Below the pieces are notes generated by a model that made no database searches, was not told where the DNA came from, and worked only from the letters and a program-made list of their open reading frames with translations. Shown piece by piece: positions 11,301-20,529 of a stretch of DNA of 24,976 nucleotides. This DNA is from Botryllus schlosseri (lineage: Eukaryota > Chordata > Ascidiacea > Stolidobranchia > Styelidae). The DNA lies in the NCBI GenBank assembly GCA_000444245.1, contig ATSW01001998.1:1332-26307 (forward strand). Reading direction: 5' to 3'. Position 1 is the first letter of the stretch. Each line of letters opens with the position of its first letter. The translations under genes and the position numbers were made by a program.

Positions 11301-14300
11301 AATAAACCCAATAAAATATAATTTTCACAAAAATCAAAACATTATTATGAATATTTATAGCAAATCACTGTGATTCCTGCTGTTGCCTTTCTATTACCCG
11401 TTCAGAAATGCCAGGCTTCACCTTGGAAAGTGTTATCGCAGTGATTCTGGAACTGGGGGCGTGAAAGCATCTGAAGGGGGACGCGAAGCTGCCATTTCAT
11501 AGTTGTTGCTCGGTGTAGTCCTATAGTCCTTATTTTTTATTATTAATTTTCTCATCAACAGTCATAACCTTCCATGCCATCAAACAATACGTTGGGATCG
11601 CTAGCATTGTGGTGGCATTTTGTGATATGACGATAAGGGGGCGAGACTTTTCACTATCATAAAGAGGGCCGTGTCTAAAAAAGTTATAGAAACACTGTGT
11701 TATCGCATTGTTTATAAATTTATAATTAACTTATATCTAGCTAGGAAATATTGGAGAATTAGCACAGCGGAAGGACAGGGTTTCGATTGAGAACCTGTCG
11801 TTCATCTGCGTACGTCACTACACACGACATACCATCACACATTCACAATTCGAGTACTAACGGACCTAATCACCCGGAACCAATAACGGCCAAGACGGTC
11901 GTATCATTACAAATCCTTGTTATGACATGATTGTGCGTCTTGACCTTCAGGGAACAGCCTGGCTCAGGGAATCTCTGGTGTTCCATGAACAACCGGTCAA
12001 GAACCACTGGTTCTAGATTGCGTTGTCAATAGATAACGATGGCGACAAACGTGTGAGACTTGAACGAACCTTTATTTTACGCTGGACATATATGAGAATC
12101 AGTAGTTTATTATCAGCCATACCACCAATCATACAGTAGCTGCGTACTGCCTATTGTCCAACATTCCCCATTAGTCTGGTAAGTTCACTTGACATTTGAA
12201 ATTAAATACAATGAAATATATATTCTATAGATACATTCGAATCAATGACTGTTACACAATTTCATACTACCCAGCATAACCTTAGAAGGTCGGTTGCTGT
12301 TGATTGTATCTTAAGGTGGGTCGATATATGATCAATGATCCATGAATCAGAACATCAGAAAGCGAGAGAGAAATAGAGAGATTTATTGATTCGCCAACCG
12401 CAAAGAAAATAACATTGGCGCATCAAATAATAACATACATCAGATTCCTAGTCAAGTCGCTACAGCCCTGCTTTACCACGATAGACGAGTTGGTGGCCGT
12501 CAAAAATGCTAATGAAGCAATTTATCGCTTTCGAGTATAGTTTTTCCCAAAAACAATGTAATCTCGATAAGGCCACATATGAATTAGAAGAAGCTAACGA
12601 CCGCGGTATTTGTGTCCTAGAATTTAACTGCAGCAGATTGAATGAGTCTCTTGTGGAACCAGTGCTGTATCTCAAAGGATCCAACGAAGCTGTGTCCGCG
12701 GGAATCCCGCCGATTGTCAAGTCCGCATCTACTCCTGGTTATGTGCAGTTTAGGTCCATCTCTCCGAAAGGAATACCGAACGCTATTTGCCCAGGGCTGA
12801 AGTAAGTCGTTTCCCATATTAGCATGTTACTTCACAACCAGCAGCGAATTGATCTGAATGTTTCTATCGTTTCTGACACCAGTTTTGACTTCTAACCGGA
12901 GGTGAAGCGCTTTCTTCTGAGCACTCAAGTAAATTTGGCGTACTTGCACTGTAAATTAGAGTTGTTAAAAAACTTTTTTTTCCAATTTTCAAGGCTATTT
13001 CCGAAAATCGTTGGGTTGACTAAAAAATCGTTGCACACCAAATTTGGCTAAACTCCAACCTGTAGATGTGAAGCTAAGAAGTTTAAGAATTTTTAATTCA
13101 TTGAATTTGATGCAGCATTTGACACAAATTTTGACGCAGTTATATGAGTTTCTCATTAATAATTCACTGATTACCCACCGCCAATGCTATTTTGTCAAAC
13201 CCAACATTTTCAATTGCAATAACTTCGCTTCTACGCGTCGGAAGTTAGCAAAAATTGTCCTGCATCCTTATTTTAGACAACTTAACCATTTCATGGGGTT
13301 GAAAGTAAAATTTGGAAATCATTTTTAAATATTTTTATATCACATTTCAAACTCCTGTAGCTTCGCATTACTGGTTGGAATTGAGCCAAATTTGGTCTGC
13401 AACGTTTTTTTTAGTTAAACGAACATTTTTATCAAATAGCCGCGAAAATTTGAAAACAAAAATTATTTTTGAACAACTTCACTGTGGTACATACTCGGGT
13501 GTTTATGTTTAATGGATTATTTGTACTTCTACATAAAAAATTTTCAGGCGAAACTACATAACTCTTAGTTAAACTTTATTCTTCGTAAGGTAAGATGTAG
13601 TTTAAGGATATGTTACCGTCACCTTTGAGTGAAATTATCATGTTTACTGATTTCGAGAACCCTGTATCACCGTAACTTGATATATTTGTAAATTGCACCT
13701 ATTTGTAGTGACATTGCTTATTTTGAGTTAGCCGCAAAGACACAACCTGTAATTTTGACAGTGACCACCTCCGATAAATAGCTAACATTATGTGACACAT
13801 CGACCAAATCTACTTTTTGGAATTGCTTACTTGAATATTTTTCATTTTCTATACTCCCTCTTTGAAGTAGTTTGACATGTCTTTGAAATTCTTGCTTGTA
13901 CATTATTAGTATTTTTCGGCCTCACTTCGACGCCCTAGTAATGTTTCCTACTGCTTATATATGCTCCGCTCAGTCTCCGAAACCGTTCATTAACTGCCGT
14001 CGCTATGTTCGTATTTTATGGATGGCATTTATATTTAGGGTTTGGTTGACTTACACTACTCATTGGAAACATCGGACGCAGTCACAACGATATATTTGTC
14101 CATGCTTTTCCATTGTCGGCTCTGCAGCCTTTGCATTCTATTAGGATATACTAAAGTAGATCGTATGTTGAACAACCTCCATAATTCAGATGCGATGTGC
14201 GCTCCGTTCATGAAATCTTCATGTGCGTCAATCGCTCGACTGAATCCAGGCGAGAGCAGTTACGAATTATTATATCAATTCCGAACCTGTGATCAACTCT

Positions 14301-15117
14301 CAACGAAATGAATTCAAATCAAGAACGAGTTTCACATATTCGTTAACTAACCTTGAATCGCAATCAGTCGTGATGATGTCGCCAAACGTTAAAACCTCAG
14401 GATTTTTTTATTATGCAAATTGCTGTTGCATTTTGAAGTGGTTTGGTGATATAACGTTCGCATCAAATCACTTTAAGGGCCATGAGTTGTTGACCCATGA
14501 AATATATCGACTCTAAGCTAAGACTAACCACCGTTCCCGTGTTCATACCCTTTAAATAACTACAGTATCTATATTTTCTTTGTTGGAATGCGTCACAATG
14601 TCTTGGTAACATCGATTCTAATTTAGAACTGAATCATGTCGACCACAGTCCGTGTGCATCGGGGGCATGAACTCAATAGGAGCGGATGAACGATCGTGCG
14701 GCGATTTTGCAGGTAAATGTGGGTTGAGTAAATCGCGAGGCGCTTTACCAACATTTCCAGAGATCGGTGTCAGCAAATAGTCACGCCAAACATGTTGGAC
14801 TTATTTGAACTGAAATGATTGCTGTTCAGATGATTACCTAGTAATTCGCTTAACTTAGCAGCGCAGATATTTATACAGATGTTCGATTGAGAATAATGTG
14901 TAATCCAAAATAGGATATCCGCTGCAAACTTGTTATTCAGCAACTAAGGATAAGGAAGTGCCGGTTCACTTCATTTTATAAAATCAGCATCGAGTATAGC
15001 ATAACCAAGTTTTTCTATTGTGGATGAAATTAATTGCAGAGTGTGCGAATGAATGCGACTCGACCACTGTTAATTGCGTTGCGTATCTGAATACTAAGCT
15101 TCGATTAAAACCTTTGG
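5310..15117 (+). CDS. Multi-exon gene of unknown function, DGGxDMxDxGN-motif and Cys-rich protein
   Basis: I do not recognise a named gene. Supported exons are 5310-5468, 7399-7504, 9334-9492, 9556-9686, 10900-10992, 12541-12801, 14627-14712 and 15040 to about 15117. All have GT donors and AG acceptors. Phases chain without a stop from 7399 to the end, giving about 357 residues in all. Exon 1 ends in phase 0 and the exon at 7399 needs two earlier bases, so an exon is missing between them. Visible segments are GFYNYVYDFDG with YIKDGGQDMFDTGN (exon 1), HPFSAMMWIGNEG (exon 2), GTGADGDGHYSTRTG and DANDPSICKVFYYIDNV (exon 3), HSVQATGAPKSILMGY (exon 4), and a Cys-rich end with SVCIGG, SCGDFA and CANECD (last two exons). 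From memory the early motifs resemble uncharacterised marine invertebrate proteins, which is unverified. An acceptor-like CAG ends at 5301, so the ATG at 5310 may not be the true start; no signal peptide is seen after it. The 3' end is not in view. Confidence 0.75.
5528..5822 (+). mobile_element. tRNA-derived SINE, copy S1
   Basis: The head has a Pol III B-box-like GGGTTCGAGCAC and weak A-box similarity. The body (GTCGACTCCAGAATTTCC, ACGTGTTGGAGGTTTAT, AAGTGGGCCATGG, GTGTAAATGACCATAG) is shared with copies at 20301-20490 and 20850-21140 on the other strand. The tail ends in GAATATCACAAACAACA. It lies in the first long intron of the 5310 gene, in the sense orientation. Confidence 0.75.
5940..6795. 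other. Intron sequence with no recognised feature
   Basis: Several open frames of 78-110 codons lie here on the plus strand, but none resembles a known protein or has convincing splice edges. The missing exon of the 5310 gene should fall between 5469 and 7398, so a short unrecognised exon may be here. The GTATGC donor-like site after 6209 is one weak possibility. Confidence 0.35.
6798..7267. repeat. GAGTC-rich repeat, copy 2
   Basis: This starts CAGGGTTGTAACCAAGTCAC like the copy at 2508. It ends ACTTGAGTCAGCACAATCCTG, whose reverse complement CAGGATTGTGCTGACTCAAG is an imperfect match to the start, so the element has terminal inverted repeats. GAGTC/GACTC words, some as GAGTCGAGTC, are spread through it. 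The 8-bp flanks (ACTTTTCC, ACTGCTAG) match poorly, so the target duplication is lost or the ends are slightly misplaced. It is non-coding. Confidence 0.6.
7533..9304. mobile_element. Possible pogo/Tigger-like DNA element, decayed, split by a foldback element
   Basis: The left edge CAGTAGAATCCGCTCAATTC and the right edge, which reads CACTCGACTCCGCTTAATTC on the minus strand, match at 15 or more of 20 positions in inverted orientation. A similar AATTCGGACA motif recurs at about 8022-8031 and 9229-9238. The terminal style resembles pogo-group MITEs. No TA target duplication is clear and no transposase was recognised, so the pairing is an inference. Foldback copy B lies inside it. Confidence 0.4.
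8393..9024. mobile_element. Foldback element, copy B
   Basis: This is a palindromic element of about 630 bp centred near 8708. The outer arms match closely: GTTAGGTTACCTAA at about 8453-8466 pairs with TTAGGTAACCTAACAATTTT at about 8945, and ACTGTAGAGTAGGGG at 8393 pairs with CCCCTACACTACAGT ending at 9024. Each arm holds two copies of the unit seen in copy A (TTTGACTCAATTCCAACC on the left, GGTTGGAATTCAGTAAAATT on the right). No coding capacity was seen. Confidence 0.8.
9690..10130. other. Intron sequence with no recognised feature
   Basis: This is AT-rich intron of the 5310 gene after the exon ending at 9686. A 120-codon open frame at 9725-10087 has no recognisable domain and no splice support, so I treat it as chance. 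Confidence 0.4.
10160..10690. repeat. Composite dispersed repeat, partial copy
   Basis: Three segments match 16792-17645 in the same order, strand and roughly the same spacing: a stretch ending TATCCACTTATCTCTG at about 10216, GATAAAACGGAATCCT at about 10336, and a block with TTACTTGGAAATCGCTACTT and ACTTGAGTAC at about 10590-10635. This copy lacks the left part seen in the other. It is non-coding and lies in an intron of the 5310 gene. Confidence 0.6.
11439..11697. mobile_element. 259-bp hAT-type MITE with perfect 8-bp target duplication
   Basis: The left end is CAGTGATTCTGGAACT and the right end reads CAGTGTTTCTATAACT on the minus strand, an imperfect terminal inverted repeat. The flanks are identical: TGTTATCG at 11431-11438 and at 11698-11705. 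The G-rich subterminal GGGGGCGTGAAAGCATC and an inverted CGCCCCC near the other end are typical of hAT elements. It is non-coding and lies within an intron of the 5310 gene. Confidence 0.88.
11930..12009 (-). mobile_element. hAT terminal fragment
   Basis: Read on the minus strand from 12009, this begins CAGTGGTTCTTGACC and continues TTCATGGAACACC and GGTCAAGACGCAC, a layout typical of one end of a hAT element. The partner end and target duplication were not found, so this is a one-ended relic. Confidence 0.45.
12947..13485. mobile_element. Foldback element, copy C
   Basis: This starts CACTGTAAATTAGAGTTGTT and ends GAACAACTTCACTGTGG, imperfect inverted ends. The inner units match copies A and B: CACACCAAATTTGGCTAAAC on the left arm and GGTTGGAATTGAGCCAAATT on the right arm, with CCATTTCATGGGGTTG between. 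The left arm is more decayed than the right. It is non-coding and lies in the intron after the exon ending at 12801. Confidence 0.7.
13490..14620. other. Intron sequence with no recognised feature
   Basis: This is intron of the 5310 gene before the exon at 14627. Open frames of up to 89 codons on the plus strand and 61 on the minus strand show no recognisable domain. No repeat shared with the rest of the window was found. Confidence 0.45.
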
Positions 15118-15170
15118 GTATCTTTGAAGATTGGCTTGATGGCATTTGTGATAGACAAATTATGAACGTG

Positions 15171-15345
15171 ATAGTTGTTGTTGTTTTTGGTATTGACAGT
15201 GTTTCGACTACTGTAGTCATTTACACCAGGCCGATATTTCCTATCATGGATAGGTCTACTGATCTGTTGACTGGTAGCACCCCACGTTCTTTCTCGGCTG
15301 TACGGAGTAGCCTATCAATGTTGTTTTTTAAGGATGGGCTGGACT
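15171..15345 (-). mobile_element. Diverged SINE 3' fragment, copy S3
   Basis: On the plus strand, GTTGTTGTTGTTTTTGGTAT and CATTTACACCAGGCCGAT match the tail and core of the SINE copies at 20301 and 20850. Similarity fades after TAGCACCCCACG. Its tail is at the low-coordinate end, so it lies antisense to the 5310 gene, just past that gene's last recognised exon. The right edge is approximate. Confidence 0.55.
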
Positions 15346-15832
15346 TCCTGGCGATACACCGACGCAAGTAGCACCCGACGGGTCTGCGAAAGCTACCAAC
15401 GATCTCAAGACTTCAATTCTCATCTTCACGAGATGATTTCAATGATTTAGCATGCCTAATTTCTGAATGCTGATCTGAGGTTTTCTCTTAATTTAGCATT
15501 ATACATCGTAACAAGAAATGTTGAACTTCACAACGTCGGTAGTAGGCTACACATAATAAACATTGCTATCGAATCGTATCGGATATCGGTGAAGTGATTC
15601 AGTAGTCATGATTTTGTTTACTCGCATCACGCGGTAAAAACTTCAGGTATACCTCTGGAAGACCTGAACCTGATATTGTAGATGTAAAGAGATTCAACAA
15701 TCGTTTTCAGAGCTTTAATATACACCCTCAAGACACCATCTTAGACAAGTAGAGAGCACGCATTCATGTGTTCACAAAGTGTCCATTCAACATAGTCGGA
15801 ACCAGACACTTGGTGGCCGCATAAACAACAAC

Positions 15833-16448
15833 ACTAGTTACTATAGAATATAAACAATTAAACAAGGAACGGCAACGACCGATTTTGCAGCTTCGTTCTG
15901 CTTCGCTGAGGCTGGAGTGCATAATTGTTTTGCGTAATCGACTGTAGGATTTCTGGCAATCCAGAAGTTATCCTCCAGAGCGCAGAAATTACTGAATCTG
16001 GTCTTGACCGAAAGCTACAGCCACACCGATTCTGAAAAAATAAATAAAAATATGATCAGATACTGATCCACCTAGAATCCGCCCTCCACGTCTGAAATAT
16101 CGGCATTCGGCAATCGGAGAGTCGCAACGGGTCATTGTTGTGGCCGTTGTGTCGCGATTATCCGATTGTTATGGACAATGCACATTTTGGATGTTGAAGG
16201 TGATTTTTCGTCAAAGACTGGAGCGTGACCATATTTTTATTCATATTTTTGGAATCAGTGCGACAATAGCTTTCGATCCAGACCAGATTCAATAATTTCA
16301 GCGCTCCGGAAGATAACTTTTGGATTGCCAGAAATCCTACAGTCGCTTACGCAAAACAATTCTCCACTCCAGCCTCAACGAAGCGGAACGAAGCTGCAAA
16401 ATCGGTCGTGGCCGTTCCATGTTTACATTCTATACCTGTATTTCTAGT
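15833..16448. mobile_element. 616-bp foldback/MITE element with arms of about 215 bp
   Basis: The left arm (about 15833-16055) and right arm (about 16225-16448) are inverted copies. For example, CGACTGTAGGATTTCTGGCA on the left is repeated with few changes on the minus strand at the right, as are GACCGATTTTGCAGCTTCGT and GAATCTGGTCT. The outermost ACTAG and CTAGT are also inverted. About 170 bp of unrelated sequence forms the loop. No open frame or clear target duplication was seen. This family is unrelated to foldback copies A-C. Confidence 0.8.
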
Positions 16449-16699
16449 ACGTTAGGGCGATTCCAATGAATTTTACTAAACCGACAATCCTAATGGGAGG
16501 TCATGAAATATATAATCGTGCAACAAAGTGCATCATCGCAAATTTTGTGCCCAAGTTTTTCGAAGACACCCCCTTCATCAGCTACGCCTGTCAATCTGAT
16601 CACCTGGGCTGATAACGGATAAATATTTGGCAGTAATATAGAAAAAACTACTATTATTATCGACGAAATGCAGTTACGAGGTTAAAAAAAAACACCTGA

Positions 16700-16784
16700 A
16701 CTAATAACTCCCTTCAGTCGAAAAACAGAATCTACTCGCGTAGCACTTGAAAGACCTTCGCGTACCACAGGTTGGGAACCACTG
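16700..16784 (-). mobile_element. hAT terminal fragment
   Basis: On the minus strand from 16784 this begins CAGTGGTTCCCAACCTGTGG and continues with GTACGCGAAGG, a characteristic hAT end. The partner end was not found. It stops 7 bp before the composite repeat at 16792. Confidence 0.55.
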
Positions 16785-16791
16785 CACTACA

Positions 16792-17645
16792 CAGAGGTGT
16801 GCACTGTGCAGGATTTTGAAAAACCAGATTTGTGAAATTTTGTCGGATTGGATTCCAGAAATATGTTTTAATGGATTAGGATTAGGATAGGATTCACCAA
16901 TTTTCGGGGAGAATGGCGACAAAGTTTTTCGTCCTACTAAAATTACTTCATGTACTCTGGCAATCATTATGTACCTAATTTATTTTTAGGCATAGGCTTT
17001 CTAAGAGAATTTTTAGTTTACGTTGGGTTAGGATTAGGATTGGAATGTACAAAATTTATGGATTAGGACTAGGATTGGTATTTGTAGATTTGGATTGGAT
17101 TAGGACATAGAAATATCAAATCCGCTAATCTCTGCAACACCAGCACAATAACGATAAACAATGATAATACAACAAACACACCTAATGGGTGGGCTGTCAC
17201 ATATCCACTTGTATACCAGTTATATATGAGAGATGTACGGGTCATGGTATTTCTCCGTTCCGAGTCGATAAAACGGAATCCTGAAGCAAATCCGGATCTT
17301 GTTTCCGTCTTTAATGATAAAATCCAGATAAAGAAATTCTGTAAGCATGAGCATTGAGCAGACATCGATTGCCCCAGTCGTCGACAGAAGTCGTCGGTAT
17401 TCAAATTATACTTCTACTTATACAGAGTATAATCACGTATTTTTTGGCTATACTTGCTCTATAGTTACCCAAGTACTTACATTTTTATTGTACTCTACTT
17501 CCACTCAACAGTTTTAAGTTTTTGAGGCAAAACTTGGCCCAAAATACTCGTTTATTTACTAACTTGGAAATATATACTTGAGTAGAAACTTGCTGCACTA
17601 CTTCTACCTCTTCTTGACTACCGACGACGACCAATTTGACCTTCT
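16792..17645. repeat. Composite dispersed repeat, fuller copy with GGATTA-rich part
   Basis: This begins CAGAGGTGTGCACTGTGCAG and contains many GGATTAGGATTGG-like words, which are not the telomeric repeat. An inverted CTCTG sits at about 17131. Then come GATAAAACGGAATCCTG at about 17266 and a block with ACTAACTTGGAAATATATAC and TACTTGAGTAG at about 17550-17590. The same segments occur in order at 10160-10690. It may be two adjacent MITEs that moved or were copied together. It is non-coding. Confidence 0.55.
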
Positions 17646-17814
17646 CTGTTCGTCGATATTTTTTCTAATTTGACATCTCATATATATATCAAAAAGCATA
17701 AGAACAAAGCACACACGGATCTAGTTCAAGTGCGTTTTCTATTTGTCTGCGTACTTGGTAGATTGTCTGAGCCGATTCCAGTCGTGATTATGCCATATAT
17801 CGACGCGACTAAAG

Positions 17815-18097
17815 TAGGGTTACCATATTTTGGAAATCTGAAAAAAGGACACTTTTTCAGACATGCAAAACCGGTGGAAAATCCTGAAATAATGGTAAAG
17901 TTTTTACACTTCGATGTCGGTTGACTAAAAAAAGGCCATCTCCGGCTCAGCTCCCGAAATACCCGTCTGAGCGTAACTTCAGTGCTGATTTATGGCTATT
18001 CAGGCGATTTTGGCCGTAAATTTGACCTCCGAAGACGCTTTTAAAAAAGTCAAAAAAGAGCACAAATCCTCTTAAAAGAGGACGTATGGTAACCCTA
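17815..18097 (-). mobile_element. 283-bp MITE (TAGGGTTACCAT family), copy 1
   Basis: Both ends carry TAGGGTTACCATA in inverted orientation. The left flank is GACTAAAG (17807-17814). The right flank, GACTATAG (19449-19456), was separated by insertion of the hAT element at 18101 and differs at one base, giving an 8-bp target duplication. The right-end reading (CATACGTCCTCTTTTAAGAGGA) matches the starts of copies at 20530 and 21590. It is non-coding. Confidence 0.82.
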
Positions 18098-18100
18098 GAC

Positions 18101-19443
18101 CAGGGGTTCTCAACTTCCCTTGTATCACGGGTCGCATTTTAACAGCAAAAGACGCTGCGGGCCGCAGAACATTATTACTATTTATTTGTGGGCTACTATT
18201 AAATTTAGACTACTGTAGCCTATTTTCCAGTCGTATACAGGTCATTATATGCACCTTTAAACCCTTCCAGCAGAGAACCGAACTCTCTGTTTCACAGCGG
18301 AAGAGAACATGTATAAAATTATGGTAATTTTTTCACTACAGAAGCCATTATCACGTTGAGCTCTCAGTCATATGAGAAGTCTGGCGTTCGGGCTCATTTC
18401 TGAGCAAACCGAACAACCCTTCTCCTTTCATTCCATGGCGGAGGCCCTGCACCATTAGTTACATAAGTTAGCTTTTTCAAGTTGATGTTTTTCGCTGGCC
18501 CCCCTCCCTCGTTGGCCCAGCCTGCATTTTCTTTGCAAATATGTCCACTCTGACAAAATGCACCCAGATAATTATATCTATGCAAAAAGTCTGTTGAGTC
18601 GGCGAATTCATCCAATGCTAGGATAAAGTAGTCTACGTGACAACGTGTTTCAGAATATGCGATAAAAGATCGACTGACATTGCTGTTACTCATTTGGTCA
18701 TGTTTGAATCAGACGTAGCTTCGACACATGTCAGGTGACGTTGTCATTGCTGCTAAGTTCCGGAAACATCAAATATTCGCAGAGTTTTAGTGAAATCACA
18801 CCTTCTCTAGCAAATTTCTTGGGTTTAGCTATATTCCCAGCAATTTTGAACGATGTGTTTGCATCGTCGTCAGCAATTTTACAATGCCACGAGATATGAA
18901 ATACCGGGCTTGACACCTAGCTAGCAACGTTATTGATAAGATCAGGCGATATGAATAACTCCAAACGAAACTGTCGTATTTTAAGCTTCTACGCTTCGTT
19001 ACGACTTACGAAAACTGTTATTCGACAATTATGACACAACGGTCTTCCATTTATATCTGAGAAAGCAAATTCATTATTCCACGCAGAGTTACGAACCCAG
19101 TTTTCGCCGTTTAATTTCCCATTCCTTGCTCTTGTTTCTGTTCAAATATTCACGGTGAGTTAAACACTCTCTCAAAATGTACTACGTAGCGGGATTGTCG
19201 TGAACCAGAGTCCAACCGACTACAGATTCAAAACAATAACAATCTAAACTCGAGCATATATCAAGAAATCGGAACACATCAAAAATGATTAGCCTAATCA
19301 AACGAAATAGAGACGGTGCGATAAGAGAGCTAAGGAGCTAAATTAATATGTAACAATACCGTGTCGGTAATAATTGCGTTCATAATGAAAGATGTCGCGG
19401 GCCGCAAAATAAACGTCTGCGGGCCGCGGGTTGAGAACCCCTG
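18101..19443. mobile_element. 1,343-bp hAT element with degenerate transposase
   Basis: The ends are CAGGGGTTCTCAAC and its perfect inverted copy GTTGAGAACCCCTG. The flanks are identical 8-bp CCCTAGAC at 18093-18100 and 19444-19451. GCGGGCCGC motifs occur just inside both ends. The interior holds minus-strand relics of a BED-finger hAT transposase. At this length it is a deletion derivative of a full element, probably mobilised in trans. It inserted into the right end of the MITE at 17815. Confidence 0.92.
18394..19113 (-). pseudogene. hAT transposase relic (BED zinc finger, ZBED5/GTF2IRD2-like type)
   Basis: On the minus strand from about 19113, NNEFAFSDINGRPLCHNC resembles the start of the N-terminal BED-type finger of this hAT group, and a stop follows soon at 18989-18991. 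Next, at about 18916-18731, NTSFKIAGNIAKPKKF resembles the conserved 'ASFKVAYLIAKxKKP' region. Then, at about 18693-18560, YFILALDEFADSTDF resembles the 'FSLALDESTDVTDTAQL' block around the first catalytic acid. The segments lie in the expected order but in different frames with stops, and the C-terminal dimerisation region is absent, so no functional transposase remains. Confidence 0.75.
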
Positions 19444-19485
19444 CCCTAGACTATAGCGAATATCTGCCTGGAAAAAAGGTGACCC

Positions 19486-19800
19486 AGAACAGGGGTTATC
19501 AAATTTGCCATGAAGGATCCGAAGTGTGCAATTGGAAATACATAAATTATCTCGCACTAGATCATAGGTTCTTAACCAGGGGTACATGAACAGGACCGCG
19601 AACTGTACTTGATAGGAATAAAACACAACAAGACTGCAAAGTAATTGTCTGGATAAACTTAGAGAGCGAACCAACTCCAGCCGTCGCTTGGTTGGCAAGT
19701 GGCGAAATCACGTTTGGAATCTCGTTATTAAAAGTGGATTTCAACTTTGAAACTCCATCGAGTGATATAAAGGAATTATGATAGGGCCTACCCTGTTTTA
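19486..19800. mobile_element. Two hAT-like terminal fragments
   Basis: At 19486, CAGGGGTTATCAAATTTGCC resembles the end of the neighbouring hAT element. At 19563, CATAGGTTCTTAACCAGGGG then TACATGAAC resembles a hAT end of the CAGTGGTTCTTAACC group. A CCCTGTTTTAACATG at about 19790-19804 could be its weak inverted partner. No target duplications were found. These are old relics. Confidence 0.4.
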
Positions 19801-20300
19801 ACATGTCACCGTTTGAAATCTAAGCATCTGCGGAAATACCATCAAGTTCGAATGAGTCATATAGATAGGGTTGCATTTAAAGCGAATGGTTGTTTAAGAC
19901 ACTTTGTTTAAAACATGTTTTAAACAGTGTTTTAAGCGAAGGCCTTTAAAAAATGTTGTTGTTTTTTTTCACTTGTAAAATCATGCCATAATTGTGTAAA
20001 TAATTTCCAAAGACATATTGTATGAGCCTACGGACAATTATTATACCACCCGATATAACCGAAGTATACGATATGGGATGGTCGGAACCCTCAAAATAGT
20101 CGGTTAAAGAGCGTACGTAGATTTTTCGTCAAAGAAGCTATATTTACCCTATATATTCAATTGTCAATGTCAATCCACTATGACGTTGCAATTGAATATT
20201 CGTGACGTTATGATTTTTGTTGAAAATGCAAGCCTACATATAGCCATCTGGATTTTTCAGGCATACATCGACCCTTTTTTATACTGTCTTGCTTTATTCC

Positions 20301-20490
20301 GTGTTTGTTTGAGGTATTCATGGTGTGTGTCTACTACCATGGTCATTTACACCAGGCCAATTGTTCATCACTTTTATTCCGTTGCTGCCGACTTGTAGCA
20401 CGGCCCGCTTCTAGGCTTTTAAGACACCGCTTACACGTATGATATGGCAAACAGGAGCCTAGATATCCTCCAACACTTGGACAGGAATTT
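20301..20490 (-). mobile_element. SINE copy S2, 5' truncated
   Basis: On the plus strand GAGGTATTCATGGTGTGTGT, CATTTACACCAGGCCAATTG, CTTGTAGCACGGCCCGCTTC and CCTCCAACACTTGG follow the order of copy S4 at 20850-21140. The tRNA-like head is missing. 5' truncation is usual for retroposed elements. Confidence 0.75.
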
Positions 20491-20529
20491 TATTCCGCGT
20501 GAAATTATTAATTTAGTTTTACCGTTACG

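Noticed and set aside
11750-11850. tRNA-like stretch TTAGCACAGCGGAAGG with a possible later B box
   Set aside because: The A-box match is good, but the B-box-like sequence is at the wrong distance and the cloverleaf stems do not pair. At most a decayed SINE head.
12460-12817. Minus-strand open frames opposite the exon at 12541
   Set aside because: They are antisense shadows of a plus-strand exon that has splice sites and protein-like composition.
16860-17115. GGATTAGGATTGG runs as interstitial telomere repeat
   Set aside because: The unit is not TTAGGG and varies in length. It fits the internal words of the composite repeat that begins at 16792.
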